A stretch of 64,000 nucleotides of DNA from positions 310,001-374,000 of the forward strand of contig JAIUOC010000006.1 in the NCBI GenBank assembly GCA_020161265.1, written 5' to 3'. The DNA is from Chloroflexota bacterium (GTDB lineage Bacteria; Chloroflexota; Chloroflexia; Chloroflexales; Herpetosiphonaceae). Positions 17,328 through 25,723 of this stretch are shown here, piece by piece (within the stretch, counting starts at the first letter, position 1; each line of letters starts with the position of its first letter). The position numbers were made by a program, and so were the translations under genes. The notes beneath the pieces were generated by a model. The model had not been told where the DNA came from, ran no database searches, and was given only the letters and a program-made list of their open reading frames with translations.

Positions 17328-18164
17328 CTAGCCTTCGACAAGCGTGGTTTGAGCTTGGCGAAAGCGCCCAATCGCCCGATATTTAGCATAGCGCTGTTCA
17401 AGCAATTGATCGATTGTTAGGGCACTCAGGGTCGTAATTTGCTCACGGAGTGCGCTCGCAACTGCTTGTAAAATTACTGGCACATCCATATGCGCCCCAC
17501 CCTCTGGCTCGGGAATAATGGTATCAGCAATGCCAAAGCTGTGGAGATCTTGGGCTGTGATTTTCATGGCTTTGGCAGCTTCCGAGGCTTTACTCGAATC
17601 GCGCCAGAGAATTGCGGCACTGGCTTCAGGCGAAGCCACCGAATAGACAGCATGCTCAAGCATCAACAAACGGTCGGCAACCCCGATCGCCAAAGCGCCC
17701 CCAGAGCCGCCTTCGCCGATCACGGTCGCAATAATTGGCACTGGCAAATCGGCCATAACCAATAAATTACGGGCGATGGCTTCGGCTTGGCCGCGTTCTT
17801 CGGCGGCCATGCTTGGGTGTGCGCCAGCAGTATCAATTAACGTCAAAATCGGCATGTTGAATTTTTTGGCATGCTCCATTACCCGCAAGGCCTTGCGATA
17901 GCCTTCAGGGTGCGGTGAGCCGAAGTTGCGCCGAACGTTCTCTTTGGTGTCGCTGCCCTTTTGATGGCCGATGATCGCCACGCTGCGGCCATCGATTTTG
18001 CTTATACCACAGACCAGCGCCTGATCATCACCATGATGGCGATCACCACGGAGTTCAAAAAAATCTTCACACAGCACCCGAATATAATCAAGGGTACGTG
18101 GGCGTTGGGGATTACGGGCGATTTGCACCTTATCCCAAGGCAATAACTCAGTTAACGTTGTCAC
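17328..18164 (-). CDS. accA: Acetyl-CoA carboxylase carboxyltransferase subunit alpha
   Basis: AccA is half of the carboxyltransferase that moves CO2 from biotin-carboxyl carrier protein to acetyl-CoA, giving malonyl-CoA for fatty acid synthesis. Family motifs are visible: [67 protein letters not shown] and [15 protein letters not shown]. At 278 residues it is a short version lacking the N-terminal helical extension of enterobacterial AccA. It lies 21 nt downstream of accD in the same operon. The biotin carboxylase and BCCP genes are not here. Confidence 0.95.
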   Translation of the reverse strand: MTTLTELLPWDKVQIARNPQRPRTLDYIRVLCEDFFELRGDRHHGDDQALVCGISKIDGRSVAIIGHQKGSDTKENVRRNFGSPHPEGYRKALRVMEHAKKFNMPILTLIDTAGAHPSMAAEERGQAEAIARNLLVMADLPVPIIATVIGEGGSGGALAIGVADRLLMLEHAVYSVASPEASAAILWRDSSKASEAAKAMKITAQDLHSFGIADTIIPEPEGGAHMDVPVILQAVASALREQITTLSALTIDQLLEQRYAKYRAIGRFRQAQTTLVEG

Positions 18165-18185
18165 GTTTTGACCTCTGCGTGGGGC

Positions 18186-19082
18186 TTATTGGTGGCCCGC
18201 TACGACATGTTCGCGATGATCAGCCGATGATACGGGGCGTTGATACAGGCGCAACAAACGCCCGATGGTTGCCCGCATGTCCGAGCGTGGCACAACTGCA
18301 TCGATCATGCCATGTTCAAGGAAAAATTCTGCGGTTTGGAAGTTTGGTGGCAATTTTTGGCGAATCGTTTGCTCGATCACCCGTCGCCCAGCAAAGCCAA
18401 TATTCGCACCTGGCTCGGCCAAAATAATATCGGCAACTGAGGCATACGAGGCTGAAACCCCACCATAGCAAGGGTCAACCAAGAGCGAGATATGGGGCTG
18501 ACGCATGCGAGCCAAGCGCGTGAGCGCGACCGAAACTTTGGCCATTTGCATCAGGGCAAAAATCCCTTCGTGCATGCGAGCGCCACCCGAAGCATTGATC
18601 GTCAGCACAGGCACGCCGCGATCGGCAGCGCGTTCAACTGCTCGCGCCACTTTTTCGCCAAAGACGCTGCCCATCGAGCCGCCCATAAATTCAAAATTAC
18701 AGGCTGCGATTTCAAATGGCAAGCCTTCGATGCTGGCGCTACCGCTCATCACAACATCGTTAGTGCCAGTGCGTTCGCTGGTGGCAGCCAATTTCGCTTC
18801 GTAATTATCTTTGGGGCTAACAAAGCCCAAAATGTCGATCCCTTGTAGATCAGCATCATATTCGACGAATGAATCAGCATCAGCCAAAACTTCAATCCAT
18901 TCGCGTGAGCTAATCCGCGAGTGATAGCTGCATTTTGGACAGACTTTTAAGGCATCATTGAATTGTTTTTGATAGGTCAATTCGCCACAATTGGCGCATT
19001 TGGCCCACACATTATCTGGTATTTGTTGCTCACGCCGCGAAGACGTGAAGGGTAACGGCGCACGCCGAAAAAAATCTTTCAA
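18186..19082 (-). CDS. accD: Acetyl-CoA carboxylase carboxyltransferase subunit beta
   Basis: AccD partners AccA in the carboxyltransferase. The N-terminal zinc ribbon is intact (CANCG ... CPKCS, residues ~31-56) and the crotonase-type core shows EFMGGSMGSVFGEKVARA, INASGGARMHEG and FAGRRVIEQTI. The length of 298 residues is typical. GGAGG lies 8 nt before the start. An extended -10 element stands about 40 nt further upstream, so accD-accA look like a two-gene operon. Confidence 0.96.
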   Translation of the reverse strand: MKDFFRRAPLPFTSSRREQQIPDNVWAKCANCGELTYQKQFNDALKVCPKCSYHSRISSREWIEVLADADSFVEYDADLQGIDILGFVSPKDNYEAKLAATSERTGTNDVVMSGSASIEGLPFEIAACNFEFMGGSMGSVFGEKVARAVERAADRGVPVLTINASGGARMHEGIFALMQMAKVSVALTRLARMRQPHISLLVDPCYGGVSASYASVADIILAEPGANIGFAGRRVIEQTIRQKLPPNFQTAEFFLEHGMIDAVVPRSDMRATIGRLLRLYQRPVSSADHREHVVAGHQ

Positions 19083-19119
19083 ATCGGAACCTCCACGGTC
19101 ATTTTTGAGCCGTATTGGG

Positions 19120-19128
19120 ATTATAGCA
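19120..19128 (-). promoter_or_regulatory. Extended -10 promoter of accD-accA
   Basis: On the minus strand the sequence reads TGCTATAAT, a perfect extended -10 element. No good -35 hexamer is seen 17 bp upstream, which fits an extended -10 promoter. Confidence 0.5.
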
Positions 19129-19142
19129 TAGCACGCAGTGCG

Positions 19143-19508
19143 TCATGGACGGCTATTTTTGAACCATTTCAGTTTTTCCCATGGCGCTAAAAAAATCCCA
19201 AAGGTTAGTCCAAATGCGCCAAATGGCTGATATAAGAGCCATACTACTAAAATAACTCGATGTTTCCAGCCCACAATCTGCTTAACTAGCACGGGGCGTT
19301 GCCCTTCAAAAAAGCATTGCTCAGGGCTATTTTTGCTGCTTGGGCTATAGCGACTGCCCTCAAAATTATGAGCTTGAGCATACGCTTGGCAAATTCGCTC
19401 GAAATAGTAAAACTTCATCAATAATGCTGGCCCAATCAGCAAACTTGCTAATAGGATGATAAACAGGCTTAGCCGCAAAACACATGTTCGTTGATGAGGG
19501 TATCGCAT
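19143..19508 (-). CDS. Small membrane protein of unknown function
   Basis: I do not recognise this ~121-residue protein. Residues ~10-31 (VLRLSLFIILLASLLIGPALL) form a membrane helix and a second hydrophobic stretch lies near 82-108 (VILVVWLLYQPFGAFGLTFGIFLA). Two cysteines and a Ser/Asn-rich loop lie between them. I start at ATG 19508 because AAGGAA sits 7 nt upstream; a longer reading from 19574 has no such site. It stands alone, upstream of accD on the same strand. Confidence 0.6.
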   Translation of the reverse strand: MRYPHQRTCVLRLSLFIILLASLLIGPALLMKFYYFERICQAYAQAHNFEGSRYSPSSKNSPEQCFFEGQRPVLVKQIVGWKHRVILVVWLLYQPFGAFGLTFGIFLAPWEKLKWFKNSRP

Positions 19509-19679
19509 AACTTGCTTCCTTATAATAGTTAATCTAACAGACGGAGCATGGTTGGGCGAGCTTACTTGGGCCAAAACTTTACTTAATTTAACATAACTGT
19601 TAACAATTCAATCGCAATTGATTAAACCAAGCAGCCTAGGCTAGCCCTGTGACCCATCATCACCAGAGGAGCCAACGCT

Positions 19680-20456
19680 ATGACGCTTGCAACGATCAGC
19701 AGCACGACCCCACGTTTAACGGTTAAGTGTGCCACGACGAGCGCCGAAATTGAGCAAGCCCTGCGCTTGCGCTATCGCGTTTTTGTTGAAGAAGCCAATA
19801 ACTCGCGACTTTGGAACGACCATGGGCTTGAATATGATGTGTTTGATCAATGGTGCGACCATCTCTTAGTTATCGACCAAAATTGTGACCAAGTAGTGGG
19901 CACTTATCGTTTGTTGCCTGGCGAGCGTGCTTTAGCCAATCAAGGCTTTTATTCGCAAACCGAATTTGATCTTGCCAAATTTAGCCATTTAGCCAATGCC
20001 TTGGAGCTTGGCCGCAGTTGTATCGCCGCCGATTATCGTGGTACACGCGCCATTCAAATGCTCTGGGGCGGGATTGCCAACTACCTCGCTGAGCGCCCAC
20101 ATAGCCATTTGATTGGCTGCGCCAGCATGAACCACGATGAATTGCCTGATGTAAGTGCCTTATATAGTATGCTGCGCCAGCATAATGTGATTACTGATCG
20201 GTATAACGTGCAGCCTTTAGCCAGCCATCGTATGGCCGATTTGCGCTGTTTGCCCATGACTTGTAGCGAGCGTGAAATGGTACGGCGCTTGCCACCATTA
20301 ATTAAAGGCTATCGTTGGATGGGCGCTGAATTGGCGGGCGAGCCAGCCTATGATCCTTTATTCCATACCACCGATTTTTTTGTAGTATTTGAAACCAGCC
20401 AAATGACCAAGCGCTATCAACGCCATTTTGCCAGCTCGTATCAAGCGACAGCATGA
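19680..20456 (+). CDS. OlsB-like GNAT family N-acyltransferase
   Basis: This 258-residue protein has the pattern of acyl-ACP-dependent N-acyltransferases such as ornithine N-acyltransferase OlsB and N-acyl amino acid synthases: LRLRYRVFVEE, EYDVFDQWCDHLLVID, VVGTYRLL, GFYSQTEFDL, ALELGRSCI and LIGCASM. Such enzymes link a 3-hydroxy or other acyl chain to the amino group of an amino acid, giving a lyso-aminolipid. The next gene, 7 nt downstream, is a second acyltransferase. The pair could make a membrane aminolipid (ornithine- or glycine-lipid type), but the amino acid is unknown. Confidence 0.85.
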   Translation: MTLATISSTTPRLTVKCATTSAEIEQALRLRYRVFVEEANNSRLWNDHGLEYDVFDQWCDHLLVIDQNCDQVVGTYRLLPGERALANQGFYSQTEFDLAKFSHLANALELGRSCIAADYRGTRAIQMLWGGIANYLAERPHSHLIGCASMNHDELPDVSALYSMLRQHNVITDRYNVQPLASHRMADLRCLPMTCSEREMVRRLPPLIKGYRWMGAELAGEPAYDPLFHTTDFFVVFETSQMTKRYQRHFASSYQATA

Positions 20457-20463
20457 GGTGGCT

Positions 20464-21390
20464 ATGTATCAATTGCTGGCTCATTTGACCGCCCACCCTC
20501 AACGCTTGGCGCGAGTACGGCGTTTTGGTGGTTGGCTGCCGCAACAACTGATTATTGCGTTGACATGGCCATTAGCCTTGGGTTTGTATTGGGGCGTGCC
20601 GCGCTTACGCCGCCATTTGCAACGCAACTTGGTGTATGTGCTGATCGATGGTTCGTGGCTGTGGCGCACCGGCATTTGTGTGCGCTATCTGCAACATCTG
20701 CTGTTATTGCTCTATGAAGTGATGATCGGGATTGATCGCTTGGCGGCGGAGCAGGTGGTGCTTGAAGGCGTTGAACATATTGAAACGGCACTGGCCCAAG
20801 GGCGTGGCGTGATTCTCTACACGCCGCATCAAGGCAATTTCTTCTATAGCTACTGGCGTTTGGCTCAACACTACAATTGTTTGACGGTTGGTACAGCGGG
20901 CAGCCCTGAGTTGCGCCCACTCTACGAGCATTTCAATCGCTTGGGCTGTGCAGGCTTTGATTACGATGCAACGTCGCCGCGTGAGTTGATTCGGGGTTTG
21001 CGCCAGCATCTCAAAGCCAATGGCGTGGTCTTTTTGCTGGGCGATTTTTGGCGACCGAATTTTCCTGAGGCCAGCTTTTTTGGCTTGCAATCACGCACAC
21101 CCCAAGGCGCGGCAACCTTTGCGCTAGAAGATAATGTGCCAATTGTGCCATGCTACAGCGTGCGTGAAGGCCACCGCCATCGCCTCATTTGCGAAGAAGC
21201 TGTGCATCTGGGGCGAAGTTTTAGCCGCCAACAACGCCGCGAGGCCACCGATGAACTCAATGAGTGGATGGCCTCGGTAATTAGTGATAATCCCAGTCAA
21301 TGGTTGTATTGGTTCAATTGCCAAGAGCGTTGGGAAGGCCATGACCTGCGTTTGCAAGAGCAAAGTGTCGGCCAGGTGCTGCACGCCTAG
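20464..21390 (+). CDS. LpxL/HtrB-like lysophospholipid acyltransferase
   Basis: This 308-residue protein resembles the lipid A acyltransferase / PatA superfamily: an N-terminal hydrophobic segment (LIIALTWPLALGLYWGV), EGVEHIETALAQGRGVILYTPHQGNFF, FLLGDFWRPNFPEASFFG, TPQGAATFALEDNVPIVPCY, and NPSQWLYWFNCQERW. The catalytic motif of the family is His-X4-Asp/Glu; here it reads H-QGNF-F, so the acidic partner is missing at its usual place. The start at 20464 is set by GAGG 5 nt upstream. It is co-transcribed with the OlsB-like gene and may add the second acyl chain. Confidence 0.82.
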   Translation: MYQLLAHLTAHPQRLARVRRFGGWLPQQLIIALTWPLALGLYWGVPRLRRHLQRNLVYVLIDGSWLWRTGICVRYLQHLLLLLYEVMIGIDRLAAEQVVLEGVEHIETALAQGRGVILYTPHQGNFFYSYWRLAQHYNCLTVGTAGSPELRPLYEHFNRLGCAGFDYDATSPRELIRGLRQHLKANGVVFLLGDFWRPNFPEASFFGLQSRTPQGAATFALEDNVPIVPCYSVREGHRHRLICEEAVHLGRSFSRQQRREATDELNEWMASVISDNPSQWLYWFNCQERWEGHDLRLQEQSVGQVLHA

Positions 21391-22766
21391 CGCAAAATAT
21401 AGTAGGTTGCGCGTTTTTGGCCGATCTTCAAAATCAAGCCCCGATCGACCAAATCCGAGAGATCGCGGCGAATGGTTTCGGGCGAAACATCGGGGCTAAG
21501 GTCTTGCAAATCGCGGTTGGTGATGCGGCGATTTTCAGTTAAAAAGACCAAGGCTCCGATTTGGCGTTCGTTCAAGCCCAAAGCTTCCCATTTTGCCGTA
21601 TCGATGATGGAATTATTGGCGACGTTCATGCCTTTGTTGCGCAGGGTTACCAAAAATCCCGCAGCGGTTTCGCGAAATTCGGGCGGTGGCAAGCCAGCAT
21701 CGGCCATTTGGCGCTGCATCCGATCGATGCCATAGCCGAGCCGTTCGATCAAGCCCAAATCGGCCAGCACTTGCACCAATGTTTCGTTACGGCTAAACCG
21801 CTCAGCAGCGATATTATCGATCGTTACGTGGCCTGGCAAGCGACCTGGACTATAGACTTCTAGGCGATCAACAAACATGGCAATGCGAATACCCTCGCCG
21901 CGCACGGTGTAATCGCGGTGGGCCACGGCATTAACCAAGGCTTCACGCACCGCGGCTGGCGGATATTCCGTCCAATCTTCGCGTTCGAGGCCAACCATGC
22001 GCGAACCGCGCCGCATATGTTCACCCAGCCAAAGCTCGGCGCGACGCACTTGGTCGGGTAAGGTTGTGCGAATATCGACCCGCTCGAATTCATCGCTCAT
22101 CTCGTTGCCCGTGTAGCGTACCAAGGTCAGTTCGCATTGGGGATAATCGCGCTCGGTGGTGATGCTGAACAGCAACATGCCAGCATTGGTTGGTTGATAG
22201 TTGGCTTGGGTATCGCGAACGAGGCAGCCACGCCGATAGAGCCAACCCATGGGGTCAACATCGGCGGGCGGACCAATGCGGGCCACATACGATTGAATTT
22301 TCATCTCGCTCAGATCGCCCATTGTGACGTTTTCGGGCCGCACGCGCTCCCAACCAACCTCGCCACGCTCGATCAGCAATTGGCGCAAAGCATTGGGCGG
22401 AATTGGCGCATTGCTCGGGCCTTCGCGGCGTAAATATTTGCCATGTAAACTGTAGACATTGGGCAAACCAGGCGGAACCTCGATCAACAAGACGGTTTGT
22501 TGATTGCTGGTAATTTGTTGGGGCAGAGGCAAAACCAGCGGCGGCGTGCAAGCCAGCGCTGCCTCTAAAGCTGCTTCTTCTGCTGCTTGAATATCTTGAA
22601 CACCCTCGACTTTAGGCCTGACCCGCCCACTGATGCCAATGACTGCGCTGCCACCACCGCCATTAGCAAAAGCCACTAAAGTTTCAGCCAAATCTTCAGG
22701 CCGAAACCGTTCACGGAAGCAGGCCAGCATTTCGCTTTCGCCGTTTTCAAGTAACTGTTCAAGCAT
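21387..22766 (-). CDS. AlbA_2/GHKL-type ATP-binding protein with C-terminal winged helix
   Basis: Three parts are visible in 459 residues. The first is an N-terminal AlbA_2 (Schlafen-type) domain with the ESEMLACF-like opening, FANGGGGSAVIGISG, and GKYLRREGPSNAPIP. The second is a GHKL-like ATPase (PAAVREALVNAVAHRDY, VYSPGRLPGHV, ERLGYGIDRMQRQM). The third is a C-terminal winged helix (RITNRDLQDLSPDVSPETIRRDLSDLV). Such proteins are often labelled RecG-like or transcriptional regulators, and their role is unclear. The stop codon shares the palindrome CTAG with the stop of the convergent acyltransferase, so the genes overlap by 4 nt with no terminator between them. Confidence 0.85.
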   Translation of the reverse strand: MLEQLLENGESEMLACFRERFRPEDLAETLVAFANGGGGSAVIGISGRVRPKVEGVQDIQAAEEAALEAALACTPPLVLPLPQQITSNQQTVLLIEVPPGLPNVYSLHGKYLRREGPSNAPIPPNALRQLLIERGEVGWERVRPENVTMGDLSEMKIQSYVARIGPPADVDPMGWLYRRGCLVRDTQANYQPTNAGMLLFSITTERDYPQCELTLVRYTGNEMSDEFERVDIRTTLPDQVRRAELWLGEHMRRGSRMVGLEREDWTEYPPAAVREALVNAVAHRDYTVRGEGIRIAMFVDRLEVYSPGRLPGHVTIDNIAAERFSRNETLVQVLADLGLIERLGYGIDRMQRQMADAGLPPPEFRETAAGFLVTLRNKGMNVANNSIIDTAKWEALGLNERQIGALVFLTENRRITNRDLQDLSPDVSPETIRRDLSDLVDRGLILKIGQKRATYYILR

Positions 22767-22905
22767 ACACAACCCCAAACATTCAATAGGGCTGCAATTA
22801 TAGCAGATCGAGGCTAGCGCTTGGTTTTGCGTCCGATCAATGAACGGATTGCTTCTTTACTCTCGAACCCTCACCCACAGCAACAGGTGAGAAGGTCAGA
22901 ACCCC

Positions 22906-23490
22906 TTACTCAACCAACTTGCCAAGTTCGCGCAGATGCTGCTTGACCGCCTCGGCAATGGCCGGATCATCTGCTAAAAACTGCGATTGTGATGGATACA
23001 TCACCGCTGAACGAGGATGAAACGAATAGACTAACTTGCCTTGCAGGTCTGGATTTTCCATCAGAATAAAATCTGTAGGGAGAGCCATTGCCGGATAGTC
23101 GAAGCGCCGTGGACTAATTGCCGAAACCACCTTGCCTCCAAATAAGCGCTGGCCTTGATAGACTACAACAAATGCCCCATCACCACCCCACATATAACCA
23201 GGCGCATCCATACTGGTTTGGCCCCATGGATTGGTGAAGGTGATGGTTTGAGTTTGCCAATGATAGCTGAGCAATAAATCTTCGGTTACGGTAAAGGCAC
23301 TTTGCGCTAAGGGCACAGCCTGTAAAATCTGCCACGCGGTTTCGGCAGTGGGGCCAAGCCCTGGCACGGCCTCTTGATCGAAAATGTATACTGCAAACTG
23401 ATTGGCTGTGGGTGGAGGTTGATCGGTTTGGATGCAGCCAATCAGCACTATGAGTAACCAGCAATAGCGCAAGCACATCATGGTCCTCAT
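22906..23490 (-). CDS. Putative lipoprotein of unknown function
   Basis: A signal peptide with a lipobox (LIVLIGC) predicts a lipid-anchored exported protein of about 194 residues. The mature part has no domain I recognise; it is rich in beta-type sequence (TFTNPWGQTSMDAPGYMWGG, FVVVYQGQRLFGGK) and ends in a helix, AVKQHLRELGKLVE. The start is uncertain among ATG 23490, 23481 and 23478. Immediately upstream is a decayed copy of its own 3' end, showing that this gene once had a tandem paralogue. Confidence 0.7.
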   Translation of the reverse strand: MRTMMCLRYCWLLIVLIGCIQTDQPPPTANQFAVYIFDQEAVPGLGPTAETAWQILQAVPLAQSAFTVTEDLLLSYHWQTQTITFTNPWGQTSMDAPGYMWGGDGAFVVVYQGQRLFGGKVVSAISPRRFDYPAMALPTDFILMENPDLQGKLVYSFHPRSAVMYPSQSQFLADDPAIAEAVKQHLRELGKLVE

Positions 23491-23493
23491 CCT

Positions 23494-23565
23494 TTACTCA
23501 ACTAACTTGCCAAGCTGGCGCAAATGCTGCTTGACGGCTTTGGCTGCTGGAAAAATGGGAGCTGA
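23494..23565 (-). pseudogene. Remnant of a duplicated lipoprotein gene (3' end only)
   Basis: On the minus strand this stretch translates as PAAKAVKQHLRQLGKLVE followed by TAA, nearly identical to the last 18 residues of the intact lipoprotein (AIAEAVKQHLRELGKLVE). The DNA is ~80 % identical over about 50 nt. The rest of the duplicate is gone, because the frame closes with TGA just upstream. Confidence 0.7.
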
Positions 23566-23811
23566 TAGCCCTCAGTTCTACTCAATGCTGTTGATTATAA
23601 CGGCATAGCTAGCTAGTACAAGGGTGGTTTTTTGATAATGGATTTGTTGTTCACCACCCTTCCGTCCCGCCTCAAGGCGGGAGACGCAGGGGTTTTCATC
23701 CCCTGCACCCCTAAAGGGCAATGGACGCTGGACAAACATCCAATGATGAACCAAACATTCTACAATTTGGCTAGAAACAGAAACTTAAGAGCCATCGGGC
23801 AATTGTTAGGC
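23566..23811. other. Intergenic stretch downstream of dnaB
   Basis: I see no gene. It contains a compact hairpin (CCCGCC at 23666-23671 with GGCGGG at 23676-23681, TCAA loop) inside a GC-rich block with CAGGGG and CCCCTG arms. This may be a degraded repeat element or part of the dnaB 3' end. Confidence 0.4.
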
Positions 23812-25593
23812 TTAGTAGCCTTCAGGTTGGCGATAGGTCTCTAAATTGGAAAATTTAGTTGTTGAGCGAAAAAAGCGCAAGGGCACGATTCCGGTTGGGC
23901 CGTTACGGTGCTTGGCGAGGTGAATTTCGGCGATGCCCTTCTTATCTGTTTCGGGATCATACAGTTCTTCACGATAAATAAACATTACAATATCCGCATC
24001 TTGCTCGATACTGTTATGCACAATGATGTTATTTGCCACAAAATTATGGAGCATATCCACAGTCAAATCATAAACTGGCTCAACGCCATCAGGCTCGATG
24101 CTGATGATTGTTTCCCATTCAATTGCTGTTGGCTGGCTGGTGCTACCCAATTCATGGGCAATTTCCTGTGAGATGGCAATTTGACTGGTTTGATGCAATT
24201 GATCAAGCCGTTGCCAACCATCAATGGTTAAAAATTTATGGTTAGCTGTGGCGCGAATACTGCGCCCTAGCTTAGTACGGAGTTTAAAAACAGGCTTTGT
24301 GCCAGTTGTAAAGGCATTGGTAACAGGCCGTGATTCTAGCTTCCAAGTTGCTTGATTCAGCGCTAGAACGTTAAAGCCTTGTTGCCCAACTAATTGATCG
24401 ATTCGGACATAATGACCTTGATCAGGCAAATAGATTTGGGTATCGCCTGTGAGACACCCCGATTCGCGCAAATCGGAGAGCATGGGAACGTGGGTGGTGC
24501 GGCTTTCGACGGCCCGCGAAAGCTGCGAGAGCGCAATCACTGGCACATTGATTTCGCGGGCCAAGGCCTTGAGGCCACGGCTAATTTCGCTAATTTCTTG
24601 AACACGGTTGCCATCGCGTTTGCCGCCGCCCTGCATCAACTGCAAATAATCGATGATAATCAGATCGATGCCCGCCTCGGCTTGCAAGCGCCGACATTTG
24701 GAGCGCACATCCATAATGCTGGCCCCAGGTGAATCATCGATATAAATTGACATGGTGGAGAGCTTACCAAGCGCCTCAGTCAGCAACTGCAAATCACTAT
24801 CGCGAATTTGGCCGGTACGCAGTTTTTGCATATCCACGCCAGTTTCGGTGGCCAAAATCCGCTGCATCAGCTGATCACGACTCATTTCAAGGCTAAAAAT
24901 CGCTACGCAGGCCTCCGATTCCTTGGCGGCGTTGTAGGCAATATTCAAGGCCAAACTGGTTTTGCCAGTGGCTGGCCGCGCCGCCAAAATCAACAAGTCG
25001 GAGCGTTGCAAGCCACCAGTTAATTTATCAAAATCGCTAAAGCCTGTTTTGAGGCCCACAACTTCGCCGCCGCGCTCCTGCATTTGGCTAATTTGGTCGA
25101 AGAAACTATCGACGACTGCGCCAATATGAATAAAGCCATCGGTGGTGCGGCGCTGCGAAACCGCAAATAACTCTGATTCGGCCTGATCGAGCGCGGCCTC
25201 AAGCTCTTGAGTTTCGTCATAACCGAGGGCCGCAATCTTGCCGCCAGCGATGATCAAACGACGCAATAGTGCGGTGCGTTCAACGATGCGGGCATAATAT
25301 TCAACGTGCACCGAGGTTGGCACACTATTTGAAAGCTCAAGCAAATACTGAACCCCGCCGACGACCTCTAATTGATCTTTGCGGCGTAGCTCATCGGTAA
25401 CATTGACCAAATCGGGTGGCACACGGCGGTTGTAACAGGCCACTTGGGCATTAAAAACTAAGCCATGCTTTTCAAGATAAAAATAGTCGCTAGCAAGCCA
25501 AGGTGCAACTGGAATAATTGCATCACGATCAAGCAAAATCGAACCAAGGGTGGCACGTTCGGCGTTAATATCGGCGGGTAACGACTTATCCAT
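23812..25593 (-). CDS. dnaB: Replicative DNA helicase DnaB, interrupted by a mini-intein
   Basis: DnaB is the hexameric fork helicase. The 593-residue precursor has the N-terminal domain (MDKSLPADINAERATLGSIL), a RecA-type motor with Walker A AARPATGKTS (~204-213) and Walker B LIIIDYLQLM, then RESG at ~376-379. Residues 380-527 are an intein. The mature sequence resumes with SIEQDADIVMFIYREE and ends 66 residues later. Without the intein the protein is ~445 residues, normal for DnaB. Start ATG 25593 has GAGG 5 nt upstream; a reading from 25638 adds 15 unconserved residues. It lies downstream of rplI, a common pairing. Confidence 0.97.
   Translation of the reverse strand: MDKSLPADINAERATLGSILLDRDAIIPVAPWLASDYFYLEKHGLVFNAQVACYNRRVPPDLVNVTDELRRKDQLEVVGGVQYLLELSNSVPTSVHVEYYARIVERTALLRRLIIAGGKIAALGYDETQELEAALDQAESELFAVSQRRTTDGFIHIGAVVDSFFDQISQMQERGGEVVGLKTGFSDFDKLTGGLQRSDLLILAARPATGKTSLALNIAYNAAKESEACVAIFSLEMSRDQLMQRILATETGVDMQKLRTGQIRDSDLQLLTEALGKLSTMSIYIDDSPGASIMDVRSKCRRLQAEAGIDLIIIDYLQLMQGGGKRDGNRVQEISEISRGLKALAREINVPVIALSQLSRAVESRTTHVPMLSDLRESGCLTGDTQIYLPDQGHYVRIDQLVGQQGFNVLALNQATWKLESRPVTNAFTTGTKPVFKLRTKLGRSIRATANHKFLTIDGWQRLDQLHQTSQIAISQEIAHELGSTSQPTAIEWETIISIEPDGVEPVYDLTVDMLHNFVANNIIVHNSIEQDADIVMFIYREELYDPETDKKGIAEIHLAKHRNGPTGIVPLRFFRSTTKFSNLETYRQPEGY
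24013..24456 (-). other. Mini-intein in DnaB (148 residues, no homing endonuclease)
   Basis: The intein begins with Cys (CLTGDTQIYL, codon at 24454-24456) and ends with VHN (Asn at 24013-24015), followed by extein Ser. Block B TANHKFLTIDGW contains the TxxH motif, and block F/G VYDLTVDMLHNFVANNIIVHN keeps the penultimate His and terminal Asn. All residues for self-splicing are present. There are no DOD or HNH endonuclease motifs and no room for them. The insertion site (after RESG, before SIEQDAD) is the site of the Synechocystis DnaB intein, which it resembles strongly. Confidence 0.95.
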
Positions 25594-25672
25594 AGCGACC
25601 TCGGATGTGGAAAATGTTGGGATAACGGGTGGATACACAGTCGAAAAGCTGTGGAAACCAACGACTAAAGCA

Positions 25673-25702
25673 CTGATGCCGCGCTCATTGGCGCGGCATC
25701 AG
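25673..25702 (-). other. 12-bp hairpin between rplI and dnaB
   Basis: CTGATGCCGCGC (25673-25684) pairs perfectly with GCGCGGCATCAG (25691-25702) around a 6-nt loop. On the minus strand only a weak TGCTTTAGT follows, so partial termination or mRNA processing between rplI and dnaB is more likely than a full stop. Confidence 0.5.
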
Positions 25703-25723
25703 CGGTTGGACCAAACGAATGAA

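Noticed and set aside
23632-23844. Short plus-strand frame (70 codons) downstream of dnaB
   Set aside because: It runs through a hairpin-rich block and into the dnaB 3' end antisense, with no ribosome site.
25580-25660. Possible DnaA boxes or an origin near dnaB (TTATCCATA, TGTGGAAA)
   Set aside because: Only single imperfect matches occur, with no cluster, AT-rich unwinding region or dnaA/dnaN neighbour.
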